Shown here: positions 5,834 to 12,364 of the stretch, piece by piece | Position numbering within the stretch: the stretch's first letter is position 1 | How the letters are laid out: the number at the start of each line of letters is the position of its first letter | Assembly: GCA_017860765.1 (NCBI GenBank) | Contig: JAGDMY010000054.1 | Location: forward strand, 1-12,364 | Direction of reading: 5' to 3' | DNA from: Chloroflexota bacterium | Lineage (GTDB): Bacteria; Chloroflexota; Dehalococcoidia; Dehalococcoidales; UBA3254 | DNA length: 12,364 nt | Made by a program: the position numbers and the translations under genes | Notes under the pieces: model-generated | What the model saw: the letters and a program-made list of their open reading frames with translations, nothing else | Told to the model about the DNA's origin: nothing | Databases searched by the model: none

Positions 5834-8320
5834 ATGGTTATCAGTGAGAACCAGAGACAGGAAGTAGGCAGCTGGCAGCAATTCTTTACGCCTACCTGCA
5901 GCGAGCGGGTCCAGAAAGCCAGGTTGCGCACCCTCAGGGACATGGAGCTGTGTCTGGAACATGCCCGGGCCCATGTGAAGGCGATGGAGCTCCACAAAAA
6001 CGAGCCCCCGGTAATCCAGCGGGCCCGAATCCTGGAGACCTATCTCAAAGAAAAGACGGTTTACATTCTGGAGGATGAGCTCATCGTCGGCAATATCACC
6101 AGCAAGATTCGCGGAGGTCCTTTCTTCGATGTGGCCGTGCGTTTTGTGGATGAAGAGCTGGGTGACCCGGAAAAGGATTTCGAGGTGCGGCCTCATGATA
6201 AGTTCATCATCACCCCGGCCGAGAGAAAAGAGCTGCGCGAAATCCTGATCCCCTATTTCAAAGGCAGGACCCTGGGCGACTATATACTGGCTACCGCCCC
6301 GGAGGATATTAAAGAAAAGGCTTTTGCCGTGACCTCACCCTGTCACCATATGCCCATTATCTCTGATTTTTCCATTGATAAAGACCTGGGCCACCAGATG
6401 GCCAATTATGAAAAGGTGTTGTATAAAGGCCTCAAAGGAATCCGCAAAGAGGTCGAGGGGTACCTGGAGCAGGTCAACCAGCCTTATGCGCATTACCAGG
6501 TTAAAGAGAAGCAAGATTTTTATAAAGCCGTCCTGATAGTGCTGGATGCGGCCATCGGCTATGCTCAGCGCTTTGCCGCTCTGGCGCGGAAAATGGCGGC
6601 GCAGGAAACTGACCCCAGACGCCGAAAAGAGCTGGAAAAAATCGCCCAGATCTGCCATCAGGTCCCAGCCAATCCAGCCCGGGATTGGTGGGAAGCCGTC
6701 CAATCGGTCTGGATGGTCCACTGCCTGATTCATTGTGAACTCTACAATGAAGCTAACTCCCCGCACCGCCTGGACCAGTACCTGTATCCCTTTTATAAGC
6801 AAACGGTATTAGAAGAGAAGGCGATGACCCGGGAGGAAGCCCTGGAGCTTCTGGAATGCCTGTGGGTCAAGTTCAACGAATGGGCGATGCTTTTGAGCTA
6901 TGATGTGGCTACCTTTCAGCCGGGCCAGGGCTTAAGCCAGACCGTGACTATTGGAGGTCAGACCCGGGAAGGCAAAGACGCCTGTAATGAAGTCACCCTG
7001 CTCTGCCTGGAAGCCGAGGAACAGATCGGTCTGCATCAGCCGGAGCTGGCCATGCGGGTCTGGGAGGGTACCCCGGATAAATATCTGAGAAAAGCGGTGG
7101 AAGTCATCCGTTTAGGGCGGGGGAAGCCCAAATTCATTGCCGACCGCAAAGCCATCCAGATGACGGCCAAAGCCTATCCGGACCTGACTATCGAGGACTG
7201 GCGGGAGTGCGCCGTTATGGGCTGCACCGAGTTGTGCCTGCCCCACATCACCATGCAGCACAGCTGGGAAGCAGTCTGCCTCACCCCCAAACTGCTGGAA
7301 CTGGTGCTGACTAACGGGAAGTGCAGCCTCTGCGGGCGGCAGATCGGTCCCTTGACCGGTGATCCCCGGACCTTCATTTCGATGGCGGCCGTCCGCCAGG
7401 CTTATCTGAAGCAGCTCAGCTACTGGATGGAGTACCTGGCTAAAGGAATGAAGGCGGTTAAAGATAAACAGGCCGAGGTCATGCTGGAGCCGTTCTGCTC
7501 CTCCCTCTCCGAAGGCCCTTTACAGAAGGGGCGGGACCTGGCTCAGGGAGGGGCCTGGTATACCACCTACGGCATTTATCTTTCCGGCCTGGCCGATACT
7601 GCGGACTCTCTGGGCATCATTGATAAGCTGATCTTCCATGACAAGAAGATTACGTGGGACCAGCTGCTGGAAGCCTTAAAGGCTAACTGGAAAGGATTTG
7701 AGTCCCTGAGGCAGCTGTGTCTCAACGGGGTGCCTAAATACGGCAACGACAACGACTTTGCGGATGACTGGGCAGTCTGGGTGATGGATACCTGGTATGA
7801 CACCGTCGACTGGATAAACAATCAAAAGGAGTTGATCCCTAAATTTGGTGGCCAGTATATCGGCGCCGGTATTATCGGGCAGAGTAATGTGACCTTTGGT
7901 CCCTGGATTGGGGCTCTGCCCAACGGGCATATTAATCCCGAGCCTCATGCGGACTGCATTTCTCCCTTCCCCGGAGCCGATCGCAACGGCCCCACGGCCG
8001 TGATTAAGTCGGTTGGCAAGATGCCGACCCACCGCTTCGCCATGGGCGGCCTGCTGAATTTGAGGCTGAGTCCCCAGATGGTAGCGACCGACCGCGATAT
8101 CGACAACTTCGTGGCTTTCGTGCGGGCTATCGAAGAGCTGGGAATCTATCACACCCAGTTCAATGTAGTCTCTTCCGAACTGTTACGCCACGCCATGGAA
8201 GAACCCGAGAAATACCGGGACTTGCTGGTGCGGGTCGCCAGCTACTGCGCCTATTTTACCGAGCTCACCCGGGAGCAGCAGCTGGATATTATCAAACGCA
8301 CCGAACATCAGGGCTGGTGA
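5834..8320 (+). CDS. Glycyl radical enzyme (pyruvate formate-lyase-like lyase/dehydratase/decarboxylase group) with Ser at the radical site
   Basis: At 828 residues this is full length for the family. It shows GRE landmarks in order: TSPCHHMPI near 170, DYEKV-like NYEKVLYKGLKGI, the SPHRLDQYLYPFY segment, QTVTIGGQTREGKDACNE, the active-site VMGCTEL (thiyl Cys464 with Glu466, the C-x-E pattern of the dehydratase, C-N/C-S lyase and decarboxylase subgroups), YGNDND, and SPFPGADRNGPTAVIKSV. Known GREs end in RVxGYxxxF, where the Gly carries the radical. Here the segment reads RVASYCAYFTEL, with AGC (Ser803, 8240-8242) in place of the Gly codon, followed by a normal C-terminus (IIKRTEHQGW). Such a protein should not form the standard glycyl radical, so it is inactive, unconventional, or the base is miscalled. 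The substrate cannot be assigned. Its activase is encoded 41 nt downstream. Confidence 0.92.
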   Translation: MVISENQRQEVGSWQQFFTPTCSERVQKARLRTLRDMELCLEHARAHVKAMELHKNEPPVIQRARILETYLKEKTVYILEDELIVGNITSKIRGGPFFDVAVRFVDEELGDPEKDFEVRPHDKFIITPAERKELREILIPYFKGRTLGDYILATAPEDIKEKAFAVTSPCHHMPIISDFSIDKDLGHQMANYEKVLYKGLKGIRKEVEGYLEQVNQPYAHYQVKEKQDFYKAVLIVLDAAIGYAQRFAALARKMAAQETDPRRRKELEKIAQICHQVPANPARDWWEAVQSVWMVHCLIHCELYNEANSPHRLDQYLYPFYKQTVLEEKAMTREEALELLECLWVKFNEWAMLLSYDVATFQPGQGLSQTVTIGGQTREGKDACNEVTLLCLEAEEQIGLHQPELAMRVWEGTPDKYLRKAVEVIRLGRGKPKFIADRKAIQMTAKAYPDLTIEDWRECAVMGCTELCLPHITMQHSWEAVCLTPKLLELVLTNGKCSLCGRQIGPLTGDPRTFISMAAVRQAYLKQLSYWMEYLAKGMKAVKDKQAEVMLEPFCSSLSEGPLQKGRDLAQGGAWYTTYGIYLSGLADTADSLGIIDKLIFHDKKITWDQLLEALKANWKGFESLRQLCLNGVPKYGNDNDFADDWAVWVMDTWYDTVDWINNQKELIPKFGGQYIGAGIIGQSNVTFGPWIGALPNGHINPEPHADCISPFPGADRNGPTAVIKSVGKMPTHRFAMGGLLNLRLSPQMVATDRDIDNFVAFVRAIEELGIYHTQFNVVSSELLRHAMEEPEKYRDLLVRVASYCAYFTELTREQQLDIIKRTEHQGW

Positions 8321-8361
8321 ATCAATTCTGAATGAGCTGAATATAGCAACGGACACAATAT

Positions 8362-9291
8362 TTGGCAGAGGGCTTAAATAATACAGTTTTAAGAAGAAAT
8401 GTCATAAGCATTACCAGGATGACCATTCATAACGGTCCTGGCATCCGCACTCTGATTCTCTTCAAAGGGTGCCCTCTGCATTGCCTCTGGTGTTCTACTC
8501 CGGAATCACAACAAGCCCATCCGGAATTGGGAGTTTTTCCCGATAAATGCATTCACTGCAACGAGTGTCTGTCAGCCTGTCCCGGCAATGCCATCCGGCT
8601 GACAGACAGGACTTTAACTATCGACCGGACATCATGCAACAATTGCGGACGCTGCGTCCCGGTTTGCCATGCTGAAGCTTTGAAGTTGATCGGAAGTCCA
8701 TTTTCCGTCGAAGAGTTGGTCGAGGAAGTCAAGAAGGACCTGACGTTCTTCCGGAAGTCCAACGGCGGGGTGACGATCTCGGGCGGGGAGCCCCTGCTGA
8801 ATCGAGAGTTCAATCTTAAATTACTGCCCCGGTTAAAAGAGGAAGGCATCAGTGTGGGCGTGGACACCTCCGGATATGTTCCCTGGAACGATATTGAGCC
8901 ATTACTGCCTTACATCGATTTCTTTCTCTGGGATATCAAGCATATGAATTCGGAAATACACCGGAAATTGACCGGGGTGCCGAATAAACTGATCCTGCGA
9001 AATGCCCAGCTGATAGCCGAGAGGAAAATCCCTCTATACATCCGCATACCCGTCATCCCCGGTTATAACGATTCCGATGCCAACTTGAAGGAGACCTGCG
9101 AATTCTCGCGGGGCCTCTCATCGGTCGTTGAAATCGGCCTGCTGCCTTTGCATCATCTCGGGAAGGCGCGGTACGCCAGCCTGGACCGCGAATATCCCAT
9201 TGATGGTCTTCCTCTGATACCTAATGATGTTCTGCAAAATCTCAAGAAGCTGGTAGAATCCTGCGGGTTACGCTGTTCCATAGTAAACTAA
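8362..9291 (+). CDS. Glycyl radical enzyme activating enzyme (radical SAM, with two extra 4Fe-4S clusters)
   Basis: This protein cleaves S-adenosylmethionine to abstract hydrogen from the partner GRE. The 309-residue reading shows a DGPGIRT-like NGPGIRTLILF, the radical-SAM triad CPLHCLWC (Cys37, Cys41, Cys44), an inserted ferredoxin-like domain with CIHCNECLSACP (Cys63, 66, 69, 73) and CNNCGRCVPVC (Cys92, 95, 98, 102), SAM-binding TISGGEPLL (about 138-146), DTSGY and IPVIPGYND. The ferredoxin insert is usual for activases of non-PFL GREs such as choline, glycerol and arylacetate enzymes. TTG at 8362 is the only plausible start: an in-frame TAG lies at 8344, and the next ATG (8419) would remove the first strand. 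No good ribosome binding site precedes it, so translation is probably weak or coupled to the GRE. All catalytic cysteines are present, in contrast to the altered GRE radical site. Confidence 0.93.
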   Translation: MAEGLNNTVLRRNVISITRMTIHNGPGIRTLILFKGCPLHCLWCSTPESQQAHPELGVFPDKCIHCNECLSACPGNAIRLTDRTLTIDRTSCNNCGRCVPVCHAEALKLIGSPFSVEELVEEVKKDLTFFRKSNGGVTISGGEPLLNREFNLKLLPRLKEEGISVGVDTSGYVPWNDIEPLLPYIDFFLWDIKHMNSEIHRKLTGVPNKLILRNAQLIAERKIPLYIRIPVIPGYNDSDANLKETCEFSRGLSSVVEIGLLPLHHLGKARYASLDREYPIDGLPLIPNDVLQNLKKLVESCGLRCSIVN

Positions 9292-9344
9292 CACATCACA
9301 TTTTAGCCTGGTAAAAGACACCATCTTGAAATAAGGAGCGGAAT

Positions 9345-10157
9345 ATGGACTTAGGGCTAAATGGGAAAAACGTTCTTATTGTGGGAGGAAACAGCAACAT
9401 TGGCCGGGCGACATCTCTGGCTTTTGTAAAAGAAGGCGCTAACGTAGCCATTGCCGCCAGAGATCTGGAGGCGAGCCAGGAAGTGGCCAGGACTGCCGGG
9501 GCTCTCGGCGGCGGCCGCGCTATCGCGATCAAAGCCGATGCCACTGTATTCCAGGAGGCTGATGCCGCGGTCAAGAAAACCCTGGAGGAATTCGGGCATA
9601 TTGATGTGCTGGTCCACGGGACTGCCTGGGATATTATCGGGAGTTTCCTGGACCTGGATCCCAAACACTACGATAAAATAATTGCCGTTAATTTCACCAG
9701 CGTGCTCTATTATTTCCACCTCGTGCTCCCGTTGATGATATCCAGGAGAAGCGGCAACATTGTTACGATGTCCAGTGTGATGGGCCGGAGGGGCGAACCG
9801 GGGGAGCCAGTCTACGGCGCCTGTAAAGCAGGGGTTATCATATTGTGCCAGGCCATCGCAAGAGACGTGGGCCGTTATGGAATACGAGTGAACAGTGTGG
9901 CTCCGGGTCCCACGTTTCCCGGCCAGGACGATAAGTTGAGTGCCGATAGTGTTTTTAATCCTTCCTCCTCCCAATATCCTGCCAGCGGAAATATGGACGT
10001 CATGGTTGAGAAAATCAAGACTATCACACCATTGGGCAAGGTCGGCAAGACCAGTGATGCAGTCTCCGCGGTATTATTCCTGGCTTCCGATATCACTGCT
10101 GGCCACGTTACCGGAAATGTTATCGGAGTAGACGGCGGGCTCTACATGGGACTATGA
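9345..10157 (+). CDS. Short-chain dehydrogenase/reductase (SDR family)
   Basis: This 270-residue protein is a classical SDR with a Rossmann fold. It has the cofactor loop VGGNSNIG (residues 13-20, a variant of TGxxxGIG), a catalytic Ser144 in MSSVMG, and Tyr157 and Lys161 in VYGACKAG. The C-terminus ends in the usual GNVIGVDGG. AARD near residue 40 at the end of strand 2 slightly favours NADP(H), though cofactor choice is uncertain. AAGGAG (9333-9338) sits 6 nt before the ATG. The stop codon overlaps the start of the next gene by 4 nt (ATGA), showing tight coupling to a second dehydrogenase. It probably interconverts a hydroxyl and a keto group of a pathway intermediate; the actual substrate is not visible from the sequence. 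Confidence 0.92.
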   Translation: MDLGLNGKNVLIVGGNSNIGRATSLAFVKEGANVAIAARDLEASQEVARTAGALGGGRAIAIKADATVFQEADAAVKKTLEEFGHIDVLVHGTAWDIIGSFLDLDPKHYDKIIAVNFTSVLYYFHLVLPLMISRRSGNIVTMSSVMGRRGEPGEPVYGACKAGVIILCQAIARDVGRYGIRVNSVAPGPTFPGQDDKLSADSVFNPSSSQYPASGNMDVMVEKIKTITPLGKVGKTSDAVSAVLFLASDITAGHVTGNVIGVDGGLYMGL

Positions 10158-11134
10158 AAATAATCGTTTTGGGCGCTGGAGCTATCGGGTGTTTGGTAGG
10201 AGGCTATCTATACCGTTCTGGCAACGAAATAATCCTGGTTGGCCGTCCCGGGCAAGTTCAAGCCATTCGTGAGCAGGGCCTGCATCTGATTACACCTTCG
10301 AACGATTATGTGCTTAATCTGCCTGCAGTTACGCAAGTCGATCAGATAAATATCAGCCATGATGACGCGGTCTTCCTTTGCGTTAAGGGACCGGATACAG
10401 AAAAAGCTGTGGTCGAATTGAAATCTGTTGTTAAAGATATACCGGTATTCTGCCTGCAGAATGGAGTGCGGAACGAAGAAATAGCGGCTCAATATTTCTC
10501 CGGGGTTTACGGCGCTATGCTCAAGGTAGGCGCAGAATATCTTAAAGATGGCGAAGTCATTGCCAGGAGCGATCCACCGGGATTGATTATTCTGGGTTGC
10601 TACCCTCAGGGAATAGACCCTTTGACAGCAGAAATCTCTCATAAATTGCGGGCAGCCGGTTTTTGGGTGAAACCTTCAGATTCTGTCATGGCTTATAAAT
10701 GGGGCAAGCTGCGAGGCAATCTCGACAATATCATACCTGCTATCACGAATGCGACCGGTAAGGAGGCGGAGTTAATAGTCAAGGCGGCCAAGCAAGAATT
10801 CGATGGACTTCTTAATGAAGCCGGTATCAAGTGGATATCCCAGGTTGAAGTAGCAAAAGAATGGCCTGAGATGATAGCACCAGAAAACTTTGATCCTGTT
10901 AGACGGATTCGGAATTCTACCTGGCAAAGCCTTACCCGTAAAAGCAGCTCTGTCGAAACCGAATTTCTCAACGGGGAAGTGGTGCGGCTGGCGAAAAAAT
11001 TGGGCCGCCAGGCTCCGGTAAATGAGAAATTAACACAATTATCCCAGCAAATGGCAGCCCGCCGAGAGTTGCCTGGCAAATATTCTCCTCGAGAGCTGGC
11101 ACGCGTGTTGGGTTTGAGCTGCGCGGCAGATTGA
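10154..11134 (+). CDS. Ketopantoate reductase-family (ApbA/PanE) NAD(P)-dependent dehydrogenase
   Basis: This 326-residue protein starts with a nucleotide-binding LGAGAIGCLVGGYL, followed by FLCVKGPDTEKAV and FCLQNGVRNEE, both typical of the family. The catalytic region KWGKLRGNLDNIIPAIT carries Lys185 and Asn189 at positions matching the PanE active site. The C-terminal all-helical half has the family's ETEFLNGEVVRLAKKLGRQAPVN segment (written here in one span of conserved positions 269-291). Several PanE-like paralogs act outside coenzyme A synthesis on 2-keto or 3-keto acids. Its place in this operon, overlapping an SDR gene by 4 nt, suggests a catabolic role rather than true ketopantoate reduction, so no symbol is given. 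It ends 50 nt before the dehydratase gene. Confidence 0.88.
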   Translation: MKIIVLGAGAIGCLVGGYLYRSGNEIILVGRPGQVQAIREQGLHLITPSNDYVLNLPAVTQVDQINISHDDAVFLCVKGPDTEKAVVELKSVVKDIPVFCLQNGVRNEEIAAQYFSGVYGAMLKVGAEYLKDGEVIARSDPPGLIILGCYPQGIDPLTAEISHKLRAAGFWVKPSDSVMAYKWGKLRGNLDNIIPAITNATGKEAELIVKAAKQEFDGLLNEAGIKWISQVEVAKEWPEMIAPENFDPVRRIRNSTWQSLTRKSSSVETEFLNGEVVRLAKKLGRQAPVNEKLTQLSQQMAARRELPGKYSPRELARVLGLSCAAD

Positions 11135-11184
11135 CCTTTATCCATCTTCGGGTTGTGAATTTAATAAATGAAGGAAATGGAATT

Positions 11185-12354
11185 ATGGAAAAAGAAGCGA
11201 AGATGCTGGATACCAACATTACCCCGGAGTTAATTGCGGAAATGCGGGCTAAGGTAGGGATAAAGCTACGCACCGATGACTCGGTGAATAATGAGGAAGC
11301 CACCCGCCTGGCCATCTTAAAGTTTGCCGATGGGATAGGCGATGCTAACCCCCTTTGGAGGGATAGCGAGTATGCCCAGAAAACGCGCTATGGCTCCCTA
11401 ATAGCCCCACCCTCCTTTATCTGGTCCTGCTTTGCCCAAGTGCAATTTGGCTGGAAAGGGATGGGAGGCTTCCATTCAAGCTGTGATGTCGAATTCCTGA
11501 GGCCAATCTACCTTGGGGATAAGATCACACCGGACTCGACCTTTAAGGGTTTTGAGGGGCCTAAAGCGAGTCAGTTTGCCGAGGAGATGATCATCGACCA
11601 TTTTGAAAATAATTACTGGAACCAGAGAAAGGAAATGGTGGCCAAGTATCGCTATGCAGTAATTCGCTTTGGCCGCTCCAAAGCCAGGAAAAAGGGCAAG
11701 TATAGCCAGATTGAGCTGCCCCATCCCTGGAAGGAAGAAGAACTGAAACAAGTTGAAGAGGAGATACTGGCCGAGGAAATCAGGGGAAGCCAACCAAGGT
11801 ACTGGGAAGATGTGAAGGTGGGGGATGAGCTGAAACCGGTCATCAAAGGCCCAATTGGGATGACGGATGAAATTGCTTTCCTGGTAGGGGGAGGAGCACC
11901 CATTCCCCGAGTCAGTGCTCATGGGGTAGCCTTAAGCCATTACCGTGAGCACCCGGCCTGGGCTTTTCGGGATCCCAATACCTGTGCCCTAGAGCCGATC
12001 TTTGCTGTCCATTATAATAAACAGGCTGCCAATACCATGGGCCTGCCTCAGCCCTATGATGTGGGTATGCAGAGACACTGCTGGGCGATTCATTTTCTCA
12101 CCAATTGGATAGGCGATGATGGCTGGTTAAAACGCAACCGGGTAGAATATCGCAAGTTTGTTTTTTTCTCGGACGTAGTCCGATTCGGAGGTCGAGTGGT
12201 CAAGAAATATATCGACAGCGATGGAGATTACTGCGTGGATATCGACCTGCAGGCAGTTAACCAGCGGCACGAGGAGGTTATGCCGGGTCATGCCATCGTG
12301 GCTTTGCCCTCAAGGGAGAAGAATATTTTTCCAGTTGATAGCCGGCTAAGGTAA
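11185..12354 (+). CDS. MaoC-like acyl dehydratase with N-terminal FAS1-type domain (double hotdog)
   Basis: The ATG at 11185 is chosen because AAGGAAA (11171-11177) lies 7 nt upstream. A longer frame from a TTG at 11131 overlaps the previous stop codon but has no such site. The 389-residue protein has two hotdog halves. The N-terminal half carries FADGIGDANPLWRD (about 47-60), the FAS1-like dehydratase form of the hydratase motif with Trp58 where MaoC enzymes have the catalytic His, followed by YGSLIAPPSF. The C-terminal half, from about residue 205 (YWEDVKVGDEL), contains HYNKQAANTMGLPQPYDVG and NRVEYRKFVFFSDVV, typical of this family. Members hydrate enoyl-CoA or dehydrate 3-hydroxyacyl-CoA thioesters, suggesting that a CoA-bound intermediate occurs late in the pathway. 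It is the last gene in the window; only 10 bp follow its stop. Confidence 0.88.
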   Translation: MEKEAKMLDTNITPELIAEMRAKVGIKLRTDDSVNNEEATRLAILKFADGIGDANPLWRDSEYAQKTRYGSLIAPPSFIWSCFAQVQFGWKGMGGFHSSCDVEFLRPIYLGDKITPDSTFKGFEGPKASQFAEEMIIDHFENNYWNQRKEMVAKYRYAVIRFGRSKARKKGKYSQIELPHPWKEEELKQVEEEILAEEIRGSQPRYWEDVKVGDELKPVIKGPIGMTDEIAFLVGGGAPIPRVSAHGVALSHYREHPAWAFRDPNTCALEPIFAVHYNKQAANTMGLPQPYDVGMQRHCWAIHFLTNWIGDDGWLKRNRVEYRKFVFFSDVVRFGGRVVKKYIDSDGDYCVDIDLQAVNQRHEEVMPGHAIVALPSREKNIFPVDSRLR

Positions 12355-12364
12355 AATATACTAA

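Noticed and set aside
5783..6196. Minus-strand open frame over the GRE start
   Set aside because: It is a shadow of the GRE coding strand, with composition typical of antisense frames and no motif.
11476..11922. Long minus-strand open frame inside the dehydratase gene
   Set aside because: It is antisense to a well-supported gene, shows no recognisable protein motifs and has no ribosome binding site.

Overview
The window reads as part of a catabolic gene cluster from an anaerobic bacterium that uses selenocysteine. The anaerobic assignment rests on a glycyl-radical enzyme (GRE) with its radical-SAM activase, both oxygen-sensitive. The selenocysteine assignment rests on an in-frame UGA inside a UGSC motif followed by a SECIS-like hairpin. 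The lineage cannot be fixed from sequence alone. The gene mix (lipoprotein solute-binding protein, old-yellow-enzyme flavoprotein, UGSC protein, DUF6282 hydrolase, MaoC-type hydratase) would suit Chloroflexota, Desulfobacterota or clostridial-type Firmicutes, but this is only a guess.

Layout. On the minus strand, 1-1001 is a truncated substrate-binding lipoprotein of a branched-chain-amino-acid-type ABC importer. A control region of about 300 bp (1002-1301) holds two sigma70-type promoters that point toward each other, with a near-perfect palindrome lying exactly over both predicted start sites. All other genes are on the plus strand. First is a 2,4-dienoyl-CoA-reductase-like flavoprotein gene (1302-3122) that is broken by a frameshift and at least two deletions. 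A second good promoter (3131-3159) precedes a structured leader of about 160 nt and then a likely operon: UGSC selenoprotein (3326-4902, with a second lesion), DUF6282 metal-dependent hydrolase (4920-5786), GRE (5834-8320), GRE activase (8362-9291), short-chain dehydrogenase (9345-10157), ketopantoate-reductase-like dehydrogenase (10154-11134) and a double-hotdog MaoC/FAS1-type dehydratase (11185-12354). Gaps are 17 to 53 nt, and one pair overlaps by 4 nt.

How the genes may work together (inference): the ABC binding protein captures a small organic acid or amide. The UGSC protein, hydrolase and radical enzyme carry out the difficult early steps. The two dehydrogenases and the dehydratase handle hydroxy/keto or enoyl intermediates. 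No CoA ligase, CoA transferase or thiolase is visible, so the pathway is incomplete here and the substrate is unknown.

The three most notable points are the UGSC selenocysteine site embedded in a GRE operon, a serine where the GRE should carry its radical-bearing glycine, and lesions in two genes. The lesions mean either a decaying locus or errors in the assembled sequence. No tRNA, rRNA, CRISPR or mobile element was seen.
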